NCBI RefSeq assembly: GCF_900105515.1
Contig: NZ_FNSY01000003.1
Location: 1-64,000 of the forward strand
Direction of reading: 5' to 3'
Length of the DNA: 64,000 bases
DNA from: Streptomyces sp. 2131.1
GTDB lineage: Bacteria; Actinomycetota; Actinomycetes; Streptomycetales; Streptomycetaceae
Every line of letters begins with the position of its first letter. Within the stretch, counting starts at the first letter, position 1. Shown piece by piece: positions 31,357 to 39,813 of the stretch. The position numbers were made by a program, and so were the translations under genes. Under the pieces are notes generated by a model. The model was not told the DNA's origin, did no database searches, and saw only the letters and a program-made list of their open reading frames with translations.

Positions 31357-32250
31357 ATGTCCGCAGCCGTTCTTTTCGACGTCCCCGCCATCACGGCGAA
31401 CGCTAAGCCCAAGGAAAAGCGTCCCGCTCCGGTGTACGCCGAGCGTCGGTGGTTCGCCGACCTCGACCGGGTGACGTACCTGGGCACGCACCAGCCGTCT
31501 TGGCTCGCCCGCGAAGAGTTCGGCAACGACTGCATCCCGCTGTGCGTCGCCCACCAGCGGCTCGACGGCCGCAAGACCCTGCCGCGCGCCGTCACTCCCT
31601 GGATGCTCGACTCCGGCGGCTTCACGGAGCTGTCGAAGTACGGCCGCTGGACGGTGTCGCCGTACTACTACGCCGCGGCGGCGCGCCGGTACTACGACGA
31701 GACCGGCCTGATGGACGCCTGCGCGATCCAGGACTGGATGTGTGAGGACGAGATCCTCGCGAAGACCGGCCTCACGATCGCCGATCACCAGCTCAAGACC
31801 GTTGCGTCGTTCCTCAACCTGATGAGCCTCGACGCCGAGCTCCCGTGGATGCCCGTGATCCAGGGCCGCACCCTCGACGACTACCTGCGGTGCATCGACC
31901 TGTACGACCAGGTCGGCGTAGACCTCACGCTCGAACCGGTCGTCGGCATCGGCTCCGTGTGCCGCCTGCAGCAGACCGACGAGGCCGCCCGGATCATCGA
32001 AACGATCTGGGGGATGGGCATCCGCCTGCACGGGTTCGGCTTCAAAAAGACCGGCCTGCGACGCGTCGCCCACCAGCTCTACAGCAGCGACTCCATGGCC
32101 TGGTCGTACAACGCCGTGAACCGGGCCCCGATGCCCGAATGCGTCGGCAAGCACGTCCACTGCGGCAACTGCCCGAAGTACGCCATCGCCTGGCGTAACG
32201 CGCTCCTCAACTCCCTGCCGGACGACCCGCAGCTCCTGCTCGCCGCCTGA
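31357..32250 (+). CDS. TGT/DpdA-like 7-deazaguanine transglycosylase
   Basis: The product is 297 aa. LDSGGF (84-89) matches the DSGGF motif of tRNA-guanine transglycosylases. AIQDWM (123-128), PVIQG (166-170) and SSDSMAWS (243-250) fit the DpdA branch, and C262, H266, H268, C269 and C272 could hold the structural zinc. DpdA enzymes swap guanine in DNA for preQ0-type bases, protecting phage DNA. No preQ0 synthesis genes (folE, queD, queE, queC) are in the window, so the host or a distant gene would have to supply the base. It has the full box A and hairpin leader and shares the N-terminal LFDVP tag. Confidence 0.8.
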   Translation: MSAAVLFDVPAITANAKPKEKRPAPVYAERRWFADLDRVTYLGTHQPSWLAREEFGNDCIPLCVAHQRLDGRKTLPRAVTPWMLDSGGFTELSKYGRWTVSPYYYAAAARRYYDETGLMDACAIQDWMCEDEILAKTGLTIADHQLKTVASFLNLMSLDAELPWMPVIQGRTLDDYLRCIDLYDQVGVDLTLEPVVGIGSVCRLQQTDEAARIIETIWGMGIRLHGFGFKKTGLRRVAHQLYSSDSMAWSYNAVNRAPMPECVGKHVHCGNCPKYAIAWRNALLNSLPDDPQLLLAA

Positions 32251-32265
32251 CCTCGGCAGGCCCCT

Positions 32266-32288
32266 GGGGCGCCCCGCACGGGCGCCCC
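32266..32288. terminator. 9-bp hairpin terminator
   Basis: GGGGCGCCC / GGGCGCCCC with a 5-nt loop after the DpdA-like gene. Confidence 0.65.
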
Positions 32289-32298
32289 GCCCCCCTTC

Positions 32299-32318
32299 GG
32301 GCCGGAGAGCACCGGCCC
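32299..32318 (+). promoter_or_regulatory. AGAGCA-loop leader hairpin
   Basis: GGGCCGG-AGAGCA-CCGGCCC, perfect 7 bp, then CCACGAAATGAGGAACCCCC before 32343. Confidence 0.8.
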
Positions 32319-32342
32319 CAACCACGAAATGAGGAACCCCCG

Positions 32343-32693
32343 ATGACCGCCACGCGCATCTACGGCACCTGGACCACCAAGGTGAATCTGTACTCCACCG
32401 GCCCCGACGCCGACGTCGACGCCGTGGTCGACGGTGGCGCCCCGGACTGGCGCGCGATGCTCGCCGACACCGGCGCCCTGGACCGCATGAAGGCCGAGTA
32501 CCGCGCCGCCATCGACGCGGCCCTCCCCGGTGACGTCGCCCTGTGCGGTGAGCAGTTCTTCGGGCCGGCCGAGCCCGAGGCCGGCGAGTTCGACGGCTAC
32601 CCCGTAGACGAATACGGGGCACTGGACTTCGCCGCCATGGTCGAGGAGATCGACCTCGCCGCGATCGTCGACCGGCACGACCCGGACGCGTAG
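32343..32693 (+). CDS. Acidic hypothetical protein
   Basis: The product is 116 aa and strongly acidic toward the C-terminus (EFDGYPVDEYGALDFAAMVEEIDLAAIVDRHDPDA), like DNA-mimic or inhibitor proteins in composition only. No family recognised. Confidence 0.6.
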   Translation: MTATRIYGTWTTKVNLYSTGPDADVDAVVDGGAPDWRAMLADTGALDRMKAEYRAAIDAALPGDVALCGEQFFGPAEPEAGEFDGYPVDEYGALDFAAMVEEIDLAAIVDRHDPDA

Positions 32694-32808
32694 CAGCTCC
32701 CCACCGGGCCCCTCTGGGCCTGCCCCGCCCCCGTTCTGACACAGCCTGCCGCGGCGTGACGTTCCTCCATGCGCCCGGCGACACCGCAACGCCCCTGAAA
32801 GGACACCG

Positions 32809-33321
32809 ATGGACCCCGTCGTCTTCACCGCGAAGGACATCAGCACCCTGCGCCAGGCCGCCCGGTTCCTACGCGCAATGGAATTGCAGCTCCCGGCCAC
32901 CTCGCACGACATGACGCACACGGGCGTTCTCACGTCCGCGTTGTGGCTCGACCACCAGGCCGACGAGCTGGTCGCCGCGCCGCAGCCCGCGTCCCGGGAG
33001 ACGCGCCGCCCGATCTTCAACCACCTCGTTGCCCCCGCGGCCGGCGGGCCCGTGCTCCACGTCCAGGCAAAGGCGCTGCTCGACGAGCACGAGGCCGCCG
33101 TGCGGGCCGAGGCGCTCGCCGACCCGGAGGCCGTACGCGCCGCCGTGGCCCGCCTGAACCAGGTCGACACGGCCGCCGAGGACGACACGGCGCACCGCTG
33201 CACGCTGCCGCCCACCCGCCGCCTGCCGTGCGGCTGCTGCCCGCACGCGCTCTGCGAGGACTGCGAGCGGTGCGGCCACACGTGCACGTGCAGTCGCGCC
33301 CCCGAGGCCATGGAGAAGTAG
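32809..33321 (+). CDS. Hypothetical protein with Cys-rich C-terminus
   Basis: The product is 170 aa. The last 40 residues contain CGCCPHALCEDCERCGHTCTC, a dense Cys/His pattern fit for zinc binding. The N-terminal part is helical (TLRQAARFLRAMELQLPATSHDM). AAAGGACACC lies before ATG 32809. Confidence 0.6.
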   Translation: MDPVVFTAKDISTLRQAARFLRAMELQLPATSHDMTHTGVLTSALWLDHQADELVAAPQPASRETRRPIFNHLVAPAAGGPVLHVQAKALLDEHEAAVRAEALADPEAVRAAVARLNQVDTAAEDDTAHRCTLPPTRRLPCGCCPHALCEDCERCGHTCTCSRAPEAMEK

Positions 33322-33392
33322 CCCACCGGCCGGGCGCCGCCACACACCCGGCTCCCGTCCCACCACACCGTTCCGCCGGCAGGAGATGCGAG

Positions 33393-33695
33393 ATGACGCC
33401 ATATGAACGCCTCATGGCCGAGGCCATCCCTACTGGCAGATTCGGTGACCCTGTCGGCGAGACCCGCCCTCAACGCCCTCTGATGACAACGCAGGACCAG
33501 CAGGCCGCGCGCCGCGCCGCCTTGGCCGAGGCCCAATCCGACTGGCGTCTGCCGGATGCCGCCTCCCAGCGCAAGCGCGCCCGGTCCGCCGCGGTGGCGC
33601 TCGAACGGTCCGCCGAGCGGGCCCGGGCGCGCAAGGAGTCCCGCCCGCGTCACCTGCGCATCGTGCCCGACCCGAACGACACCCAAGCCGCTTGA
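33393..33695 (+). CDS. Small basic hypothetical protein
   Basis: The product is 100 aa with a basic helical C-terminal half (SQRKRARSAAVALERSAERARARKESRPRHL). AGGAG lies eight bases before ATG 33393. Nucleic-acid binding is possible. Confidence 0.55.
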   Translation: MTPYERLMAEAIPTGRFGDPVGETRPQRPLMTTQDQQAARRAALAEAQSDWRLPDAASQRKRARSAAVALERSAERARARKESRPRHLRIVPDPNDTQAA

Positions 33696-33722
33696 CCATC
33701 ACACGCCCAGAGAGGCACCGCC

Positions 33723-33860
33723 ATGCGCTGGAACGTCACGCCCCGCCGCAGCAAGCCGAACAGCGGCCGCTGGAGGGCCGACCGCACCGAGTACGCCCGC
33801 CGCCGGCCGTGGCCGCTCGAGCTGCCCGGTCTGTCCGTCCCCCGCCCCGCCTGCGCCTGA
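33723..33860 (+). CDS. 45-aa basic protein
   Basis: Starts at ATG 33723 after AGAGAGG; MRWNVTPRRSKPNSGRWRAD with Arg/Trp-rich sequence to the stop at 33858. It was accepted because of its RBS and its tight fit between two genes. Confidence 0.45.
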   Translation: MRWNVTPRRSKPNSGRWRADRTEYARRRPWPLELPGLSVPRPACA

Positions 33861-33896
33861 CCGTCCGCCTGATTACCACCGCACTAGGAGAAGCCC

Positions 33897-34535
33897 ATGC
33901 CCAGCACCACCCCGGCCGAGCCCAGCCGGCTGATCTACCCGTACGGCTACGTCGACGGCCAGAACCACCGCCTGCTCCTGCGCACCGCGGTCGATGGGAA
34001 CGGGCAGCCGTACGTGTGGGTGGAGGCCGAGAACCTCGCGGCCGGAGGCGACACCGCGGCCGTGTGGCTGTCGCTCGAGCAGGCCGCCAGCCTCCGCGCC
34101 GCCCTCGGCGAGGGCCAGGCGCACCACGTCACCGACTACACGGGCGACACCCTGACCGTGCTGCCGGGCAGTGCGTGGACCACCTTCGAGGTATCCCGGC
34201 AGGCGAACGACGACGACGAGGCCGCCGCGGTGCGCGTCGTCGTCCTCACCGGCCGGCTCCCGGAGCTGCGCGAGGCGCTCGCCATGACCGCGCAGTTCGC
34301 GCAGCAGCGCATAGCCGCAGGCGAGCAGAAGCCGCACGTGCTCACCCCGGCCGAGCACGACCGGGCGTGGCACGCAATCGAGGGCGCCGCGGGGGAGCCT
34401 GGGGCCGACCCGGGCACGATCCTGCGGGCCGTCCTCGGCGCGCTGCAGATCCTGCCGCCCAGCGCCGAGGACTGGCAGGCCGCCCGCGAGGACCTGCACC
34501 GCCGCGTGGGCAGGAGGTCGCCCGATGGCCAGTAA
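33897..34535 (+). CDS. Hypothetical protein
   Basis: The product is 212 aa. A beta-rich N-terminal half (LIYPYGYVDGQNHRLLLRTAVDGNGQPYVWVEAEN) precedes a helical C-terminal half. AGGAG lies six bases before ATG 33897. No recognised domain. Confidence 0.65.
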   Translation: MPSTTPAEPSRLIYPYGYVDGQNHRLLLRTAVDGNGQPYVWVEAENLAAGGDTAAVWLSLEQAASLRAALGEGQAHHVTDYTGDTLTVLPGSAWTTFEVSRQANDDDEAAAVRVVVLTGRLPELREALAMTAQFAQQRIAAGEQKPHVLTPAEHDRAWHAIEGAAGEPGADPGTILRAVLGALQILPPSAEDWQAAREDLHRRVGRRSPDGQ

Positions 34536-34570
34536 GGCAGTCGAGGGCGGGTACGGCAGGAGGCAGCGCC

Positions 34571-35113
34571 GTGGGTGACTGGTTCGGCGTCGGCTTGACC
34601 GACTACTACGACCCGGGCGACTGCCACACCGGCGACGTCTGGCACACCCCCGGGACGCCCGTACGCGCTGATGACGACTTCGTCTTCTTCTTCGACGAGC
34701 TCGGCCGCCGGCAGCCGGTGGAGCACTGGTCGGACCTGCTCTTTCAGTCGACTTGGTGGCAGGACGCCGAGCGGAGCATCTGGCGCCTGGACGAGCTCGA
34801 CGAGATGCGGTGCAGCCGGATCTACGGGTTCGCGGCCCGGCGCGAGGAGGAGACCGGCACGCTCCTCGCCTGGGAGGCGACTCGCGGGCCGGTGCCGAAC
34901 GGGGACGTGGCGTTCGACGCGTACGACCGTGGTCTGGGGCAGCTCCTGGACATGGTCGGTGAGCACGGGTGGATTCACCGCACTGAGCTGATGGTCGCCC
35001 TGCAGCGCCGCATGCGCGGGTGGCCCGCGATCGAGGGGACGTGCTTCTGCGGCTACCCCGTCGCCGAGGGCTGGGACCACGGCGCGTGCCACGCCGGAAT
35101 GGAGATCGCCTGA
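34571..35113 (+). CDS. Hypothetical protein
   Basis: The product is 180 aa; GTG 34571 follows AGGAGG. It is rich in aromatic and acidic residues (VFFFDELGRRQPVEHWSDLLF) and ends with CFCGYPVAEGWDHGACH, a possible metal site. It is the last gene of the rightward array, followed by a strong terminator. Confidence 0.65.
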   Translation: MGDWFGVGLTDYYDPGDCHTGDVWHTPGTPVRADDDFVFFFDELGRRQPVEHWSDLLFQSTWWQDAERSIWRLDELDEMRCSRIYGFAARREEETGTLLAWEATRGPVPNGDVAFDAYDRGLGQLLDMVGEHGWIHRTELMVALQRRMRGWPAIEGTCFCGYPVAEGWDHGACHAGMEIA

Positions 35114-35162
35114 CAGCTGGCAACTCGGTGAACTGCCGTATGCTGCACACCAGTTTCATGCG

Positions 35163-35201
35163 CACGGAGGCCCGGCCACCAACATTGGCCGGGCCTCCGT
35201 G
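35163..35201. terminator. 16-bp bidirectional terminator
   Basis: Perfect stem 35163-35178 / 35186-35201 between the convergent 34571 gene and the par operon. Confidence 0.85.
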
Positions 35202-35219
35202 TTATGCGGACGCTGAGCG

Positions 35220-36158
35220 CTACTTGAGCGCCTCTCTGGCGGCCTTCCTGGTGGCCTTCTCCGCCTCCTGCATCCGCTCGAGGACCGCGTCGTAAACGGT
35301 GGTGTCCTCCGGGTCGGCGAACGCCTCCATGAGCCGAAGGGTCACCTCCGAGCGGGAGATCCGGGGACGGTTGAGGGCGTCTGCGATCTTGATGGCGGTC
35401 CTGTCGACGGCCCGGGTCACCGCGGGCGGGATCGCGCGGGAGACCGGCGGCTGGATCTCCTCGACGAGCACGCCCTTGATGGTCTTCGCCAGGGCGTCGA
35501 CGTCCTCGTCCTCGTCGAGCTTGAGGTCGCCCGGCAGCATCTTGACGGTGTTGCGGAGCCGCTCGGCGGTGACCTGGTCCGGGCCCCAGGAGTCGGCGAC
35601 CAGGACGTACACCGCGACGGCCGCGTTCAGATTGAAGGCGTTTTTGACCGGGACGATCTCACGGACCTGACCGGGGTTGACGTCGTAGCTGCGAGCGGCG
35701 AGGACTTCTCCGATCGCCCAGCCGGCGCGCAGCTTGCTGCACTTGCCAACTGAGATGCCTTTCTCCAGGGGCGCCCACTCCTCGATGGTGCGGTAGGTCC
35801 GCTCCGGCTCTAGCTTGTGTGGGGTGTCCCGAAACAGCTTGCCAGTGGCGATGGTGTCGAGGGCTTTGCCCTGGATGAACCAGGCTGTGTTGCCCAGGTC
35901 GACGCCCTCGAGGCACTCCTCGTACCGCGTCCGTTCCTCGTCGGTGAGCGCGCCCTCCCCGGCGGGCTCGACCGGGTCGGGGATCTTGTGGAGGCCAGGT
36001 CGGGCCTCCTCGACGGCGGTTTCGACGGCCTTCTCTATGGTCGCCTGGCGGTCCGCTTCGACGGCCTTGGAGCCCTCGGCCAACTTGCCTTTGCCGCGGC
36101 GCCGGGCCGAGCCCCAGCTCGCGTCTTGCGCCCACGCCTCCTTCTTGTCGTCGCTCAC
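35220..36158 (-). CDS. ParA partner, putative centromere-binding protein (ParB-like)
   Basis: The product is 312 aa. GTG 36158 overlaps the parA stop by GTGA, so the two are co-translated. An HTH-like segment (YRTIEEWAPLEKGISVGKCSKLRAGWAIGEVLAARSY) lies in the middle, and long helical regions flank it. It lacks the canonical ParB N-terminal Srx motifs, so the ParB label rests mostly on position. It should bind centromere sites and stimulate ParA. Confidence 0.65.
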   Translation of the reverse strand: MSDDKKEAWAQDASWGSARRRGKGKLAEGSKAVEADRQATIEKAVETAVEEARPGLHKIPDPVEPAGEGALTDEERTRYEECLEGVDLGNTAWFIQGKALDTIATGKLFRDTPHKLEPERTYRTIEEWAPLEKGISVGKCSKLRAGWAIGEVLAARSYDVNPGQVREIVPVKNAFNLNAAVAVYVLVADSWGPDQVTAERLRNTVKMLPGDLKLDEDEDVDALAKTIKGVLVEEIQPPVSRAIPPAVTRAVDRTAIKIADALNRPRISRSEVTLRLMEAFADPEDTTVYDAVLERMQEAEKATRKAAREALK

Positions 36159-36994
36159 GCGGCATCCACCAGCCCGGCCTTGACCGCGATCGTGCGGAAG
36201 AACTCGGCGGTGTCCGACTTCGGCCGGTACATCTGGACCGGCTTGCCCTCGGCCTCTGCTTCGCCCAGGTCGGCGCCGCGGAACGGAATCTCGACGAGGG
36301 GCGCCAGGTCGGGGTGGCTGCGGAGCTGCTTCAGGATCACCTTGTTGTACTCCCCGCGCCCGTACAGGGCGAGGCTGATAACCATGCCGAGTTCGTGGAA
36401 GTCGTCGCGCTCGAGTTCTTCCATGATGCCCTCGTGCTGGTCGAGCTGGGAGCCGACAGCCTTCATCGCCCACTTGTGGGTATTGGCCATCATGAGGGCG
36501 CCGTGTGCCGCAGCGGTAATCGAGCTGGTGTCCGTGTCGATGGCCGGTCGGGTGTCGATCAGGATGTAGTCGTACTCGCCCTCGAAGTGGGCGAGCATCT
36601 TCCTGTGCGCGTGGAGCGCGTTGCCTCGCTCGCGCAGGCGCGCGGGGAGGAACGTCAGGTCGAGGCTGGACGGCAGGACGTGAATCAGCTCGAACGGCTT
36701 GGCGACCAGCGGGTGCGGGTCGAGACCCTTCAAGAGGCAGTCGGTCTGTGTGGGGCCCTCGTCCTCGTCGAGTCCGTCGAGCTTGAACCCGTCGGTGAGG
36801 TTCATGGACGGGTCGCCGTCCACGATCAGGACTCGCATGCCGTAGGAGGCGAGCGCGCCGGCGAGGTTCATGGTGGTCGTCGTCTTGCCGACGCCGCCCT
36901 TCTGGTTGCACATCGCGATGATGCGCGTCATCGTCGCGGGTCCGGTGAAGGGCCCGTAGCGGAGCCGTTCAATCTCGGCTGCTGATGTCGTCAT
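36155..36994 (-). CDS. parA: ParA partition ATPase
   Basis: The product is 279 aa. The deviant Walker A KGGVGKTT (32-39), VLIVDGDPSMNLT and YILIDTRPAID identify a ParA/Soj-type ATPase that moves low-copy plasmids or phage-plasmids to daughter cells. ATG 36994 has no SD; GACTATC lies about 12 bases before it and may be a -10, so translation may be leaderless or nearly so. It shows that the element can persist as a plasmid. Confidence 0.92.
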   Translation of the reverse strand: MTTSAAEIERLRYGPFTGPATMTRIIAMCNQKGGVGKTTTTMNLAGALASYGMRVLIVDGDPSMNLTDGFKLDGLDEDEGPTQTDCLLKGLDPHPLVAKPFELIHVLPSSLDLTFLPARLRERGNALHAHRKMLAHFEGEYDYILIDTRPAIDTDTSSITAAAHGALMMANTHKWAMKAVGSQLDQHEGIMEELERDDFHELGMVISLALYGRGEYNKVILKQLRSHPDLAPLVEIPFRGADLGEAEAEGKPVQMYRPKSDTAEFFRTIAVKAGLVDAA

Positions 36995-37068
36995 GAGAGG
37001 GACGATAGTCAGACCGTCGCCATGTTTCGGGCAGTGAGCCCGTATAGGTACCGGCGGCGGCACGTGAT

Positions 37069-37099
37069 AGGGCCCCGAACGTCACCCGTACGGGGCCCT
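37069..37099. terminator. 9-bp hairpin terminator
   Basis: AGGGCCCCG / CGGGGCCCT with a 13-nt loop, between uppS and parA. Confidence 0.6.
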
Positions 37100-37105
37100 G
37101 GAGAA

Positions 37106-37121
37106 TTGCCCAATTGGGCAA
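37106..37121. repeat. 16-bp perfect palindrome upstream of parA
   Basis: TTGCCCAATTGGGCAA is a perfect palindrome between the uppS stop and the parA promoter. It could be a parS site or an operator. Confidence 0.5.
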
Positions 37122-37133
37122 GAATGATCTTGG

Positions 37134-37874
37134 TTACCTGCCGAAGGTGCGGCGCTGCGCGGCGTGGACGGCGAGCGCCTCCTCGAGGGCCTGTCCGTCG
37201 TAGTCGGGCCAGTGCCGGTCCTCGAAGTGCAGCGTGGCGTCCGCGGCCTGGTAGAGCAGGAAGCCGGACAGGCGGCGCTCTCCGCTGCTGCGGATGATGA
37301 GTTCGGGGTCGGGCAGGCCTGCGGTGGAGAGGAAGTCGTCCAAGGGCAGCTCCTGGCGCCCGTCGTAGTTGGGGGCGGTCAGGGACCGGGCGACGGCCTG
37401 GCGGACGTCGGCGCGGCCGTCGTAGCCGATGCCCAGGCAGACGGTCATGCCCTGGCGGTCGGCCGTGAGTCGTTCTGTCCGCTCGATCGCGGCCAGGAGC
37501 CGGCCGGGGACGAGGTAGAGGCCGGAGAGCTGGGAGAGAACTCGGACGGGGCCGGTGGAGACGGCCGCCTCAGTGTCGAGCAGGTCGACCAGCACATCGG
37601 TGAGGGCCTTGACCTGGGCTTCGGGGCGACCGAAGTTCCGCTCGGACATCAGGAAGACGGAGGCGGCCCCGACGCCGAGGGCGCGGCAGTGTTCGAGGAT
37701 CTGGTGGACGACGGCCGTGCCCTGCCGGTAGCCCTCTTCGACGGTGAGGCCGTGGGCGGTGGCCCAGCGGCGGTTGCCGTCGGCGATGAAGCCGATGTGG
37801 CGGGGGACGTCGAGGCGGTCAACGGCGGGCGCGGGAGCGGGAAGCGTCTGCATGGGCCGGAGGAGTACAGGCAT
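37134..37874 (-). CDS. uppS: Isoprenyl transferase, UppS family
   Basis: The product is 246 aa from ATG 37874 (ATG 37853 is possible). HIGFIADGNRRWA (26-38) is the family signature with the catalytic Asp, and IRSSGERRLSGFLLYQ is the C-terminal substrate-binding motif. It makes cis-polyprenyl diphosphates such as undecaprenyl diphosphate. It follows a PAP2 phosphatase gene that could recycle the same lipid. Chromosomal uppS is essential, so this copy is an accessory one carried on the element. Confidence 0.88.
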   Translation of the reverse strand: MPVLLRPMQTLPAPAPAVDRLDVPRHIGFIADGNRRWATAHGLTVEEGYRQGTAVVHQILEHCRALGVGAASVFLMSERNFGRPEAQVKALTDVLVDLLDTEAAVSTGPVRVLSQLSGLYLVPGRLLAAIERTERLTADRQGMTVCLGIGYDGRADVRQAVARSLTAPNYDGRQELPLDDFLSTAGLPDPELIIRSSGERRLSGFLLYQAADATLHFEDRHWPDYDGQALEEALAVHAAQRRTFGR

Positions 37875-37887
37875 GGCGGTCTTTACG

Positions 37888-38505
37888 TCATCCGGTGAGC
37901 GCGGCGAAGACCGCACCGGCGGTTGCGGTGCCCGCGGCGGCGCCGGCGATTGTCTGGGCGAGGGTGTGGTCGCGCAGGGAAATACGGGACCAGGCGATGA
38001 CGGCGACGAGCGGGTAGGCGAGCCAGACGAGCGGCCCCCAGGTGAGGGCGAGCATCGCCAGGGCGCCGCCGGCGACCGCGGTGTGCACGCTGATTTTCCA
38101 GAGCGCGGTGACCGGCAGTAGGACCGCGAGGGTGGCGAGCATCGCGACGACCAGGGCGACCATGTCGGTCGGGGCGTCGAGCCAGAGCATGCCGCCGATG
38201 CCGAGGCCGACCAACGCCATGATCACGGGGATGAGGATCATCCGGCGCTGTCGCTGCCCGATGTGCCGGTCGGCCCACATGCCCTTGCGCATGCCGTACT
38301 TGATGAAGGCCATGGGCAGGACCGCGGCGAACACGATGGCCTCGAGCGCCCAGAGCGCCCCGGTGATCGGGTTGTTCTGGGCCAGGCCGACGCCGAGGCT
38401 CACCCCGATGATGACGTTGCGCGGCTCCATTCCGTCGGTGATGAGGCGGGCCGCGCGGTTCTCCTCGCGGGCCGGGGTAGGAGCGGCGGTCGTGGTGCTG
38501 GTCAT
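37888..38505 (-). CDS. PAP2-family membrane phosphatase
   Basis: The product is 205 aa with about five transmembrane helices. KISVHTAVAGG and WSRISLRDHTLAQTIAGAAAG carry the spaced Lys, His, Arg and His of PAP2 enzymes. The likely substrate is an undecaprenyl or similar isoprenoid diphosphate. ATG 38505 overlaps the upstream stop by ATGA, and uppS follows at a short distance. Confidence 0.8.
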   Translation of the reverse strand: MTSTTTAAPTPAREENRAARLITDGMEPRNVIIGVSLGVGLAQNNPITGALWALEAIVFAAVLPMAFIKYGMRKGMWADRHIGQRQRRMILIPVIMALVGLGIGGMLWLDAPTDMVALVVAMLATLAVLLPVTALWKISVHTAVAGGALAMLALTWGPLVWLAYPLVAVIAWSRISLRDHTLAQTIAGAAAGTATAGAVFAALTG

Positions 38506-39788
38506 ACGGCGACTTCCTGGGGAGCTTGCCGGCCGGAGAGCTCGGCGGCCGCTTCGGCGAGGCTGGGCGAGGTGTAGTGGTGAGCGACCCGGGCGAGCCA
38601 TGCTGCGTTCGCCAACAGGTCGTTGTGCATGGGCATCTGGGAGCCGGCCGCGTACGTGGCGGGCTCCTCGCCCTCGACCGCCTTCCTGCGGGCGACGCGC
38701 AGGGTGATGGCCTCCCGGGCGGCGCGGGCGTCGTCGCCGCGCAGGCCTGCGCTGTGGGCGATGTCGAGGGCCTGGCGGTGGACGTCCTGGCTGATCCAGG
38801 GCAGGAGGGTGAACCACGCGTCGGAAATGTCGACGACGCGCTTGTCGAGCCGGTCGTACAGGTCGCGGGCCCGGCGCCGTTCCTCGCGCGGCGAGTCGGT
38901 CTCCTGAAGGCGGCGCAGGATGACGTCCGATGGGAGGACGGAGACGAGTTCCTCCCACAGCGGGCGCAGGGCGAGCAGGCCGTGGCGGTGCTGGAGCGCG
39001 CGGATGAGTAGCTCGGCGGCGCGTACGGAGCTGCCGATGATGACCAGGAGGATTGTCACCATCTGGAGCAGGGATCCGCCGCGGTGGAACTCGCCCTCGC
39101 TGAGGGGGAACGTCCAGTCGGTGAAGCCGCAGACCAGGAACGAGAGCCGGTAGACGGGGTAGAAGGTGCCTGTCCCGGCCCCCGCGGCCATCAGGCGCAT
39201 GCACAGCCGCAGAAGCCGGTCGTCGGTGCGCCGAGCAACAGTGAGGCAGAGCAGCGCCGAGGGGGCCAGGGCCGCACCCATGGTCAGCAGGTACAGCGCC
39301 AGGTGCACCGTGCCGGCAACGTTGCCGTACTGGGCGCTCGCGAAGTCGGCGGATCCGTCGGGGGCGATGACGGAGGGGGAGGAGAACGGGAAGACAAGGG
39401 AGGCCGCGATGCTGGTTCCGAGCAGGAAGACCATGCGGGGTTTGAAGGAGACCCAGCGGCGCCAGGCCGGTTCCTCCTCCAGGGGTGGTACGACCGACTC
39501 GACCCATCCCACCAGGAGAATGCAGGCGACCATCACGGCCAGGTGCTTGGGGAGCACCGCGGCGTCGTGAAGGCCGGTGTGCTGGTTCAGGAAGTCCTCG
39601 ATGAACGACAGGCGCAGCGTGGCGCCGGCCGCGAGGGCGGCAAAGGTCGCAAGGATCGCCCGCTTCCCGCTCGTCCGTGCCGTGTCGCGATCCTGCTTGC
39701 GGTCGCGGATCTCCTGATAGGTGCGGATGCCGACCACCAGCCAGAGCGGGATGGTGGTGAACAAGTCAATGACGTCGTCGGTAGGCAC
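38502..39788 (-). CDS. MAB_1171c-like multi-pass membrane protein
   Basis: The product is 428 aa. Several N-terminal transmembrane helices (IPLWLVVGIRTYQEIRDRKQD..., LAVMVACILLVGWVES, MVFLLGTSIAASLVF) are followed by a cytoplasmic part with ELVSVLPSDVILRRLQE and DLYDRLDKRVVDISDAW, the layout of the actinobacterial MAB_1171c putative-transporter family. That family is often next to XRE regulators and zinc peptidases, exactly as here. Its substrate is unknown. GTG 39788 has GAGAGC upstream. Confidence 0.75.
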   Translation of the reverse strand: MPTDDVIDLFTTIPLWLVVGIRTYQEIRDRKQDRDTARTSGKRAILATFAALAAGATLRLSFIEDFLNQHTGLHDAAVLPKHLAVMVACILLVGWVESVVPPLEEEPAWRRWVSFKPRMVFLLGTSIAASLVFPFSSPSVIAPDGSADFASAQYGNVAGTVHLALYLLTMGAALAPSALLCLTVARRTDDRLLRLCMRLMAAGAGTGTFYPVYRLSFLVCGFTDWTFPLSEGEFHRGGSLLQMVTILLVIIGSSVRAAELLIRALQHRHGLLALRPLWEELVSVLPSDVILRRLQETDSPREERRRARDLYDRLDKRVVDISDAWFTLLPWISQDVHRQALDIAHSAGLRGDDARAAREAITLRVARRKAVEGEEPATYAAGSQMPMHNDLLANAAWLARVAHHYTSPSLAEAAAELSGRQAPQEVAV

Positions 39789-39813
39789 GGGGGCTCTCAG
39801 CGGCAGGTGGGGG

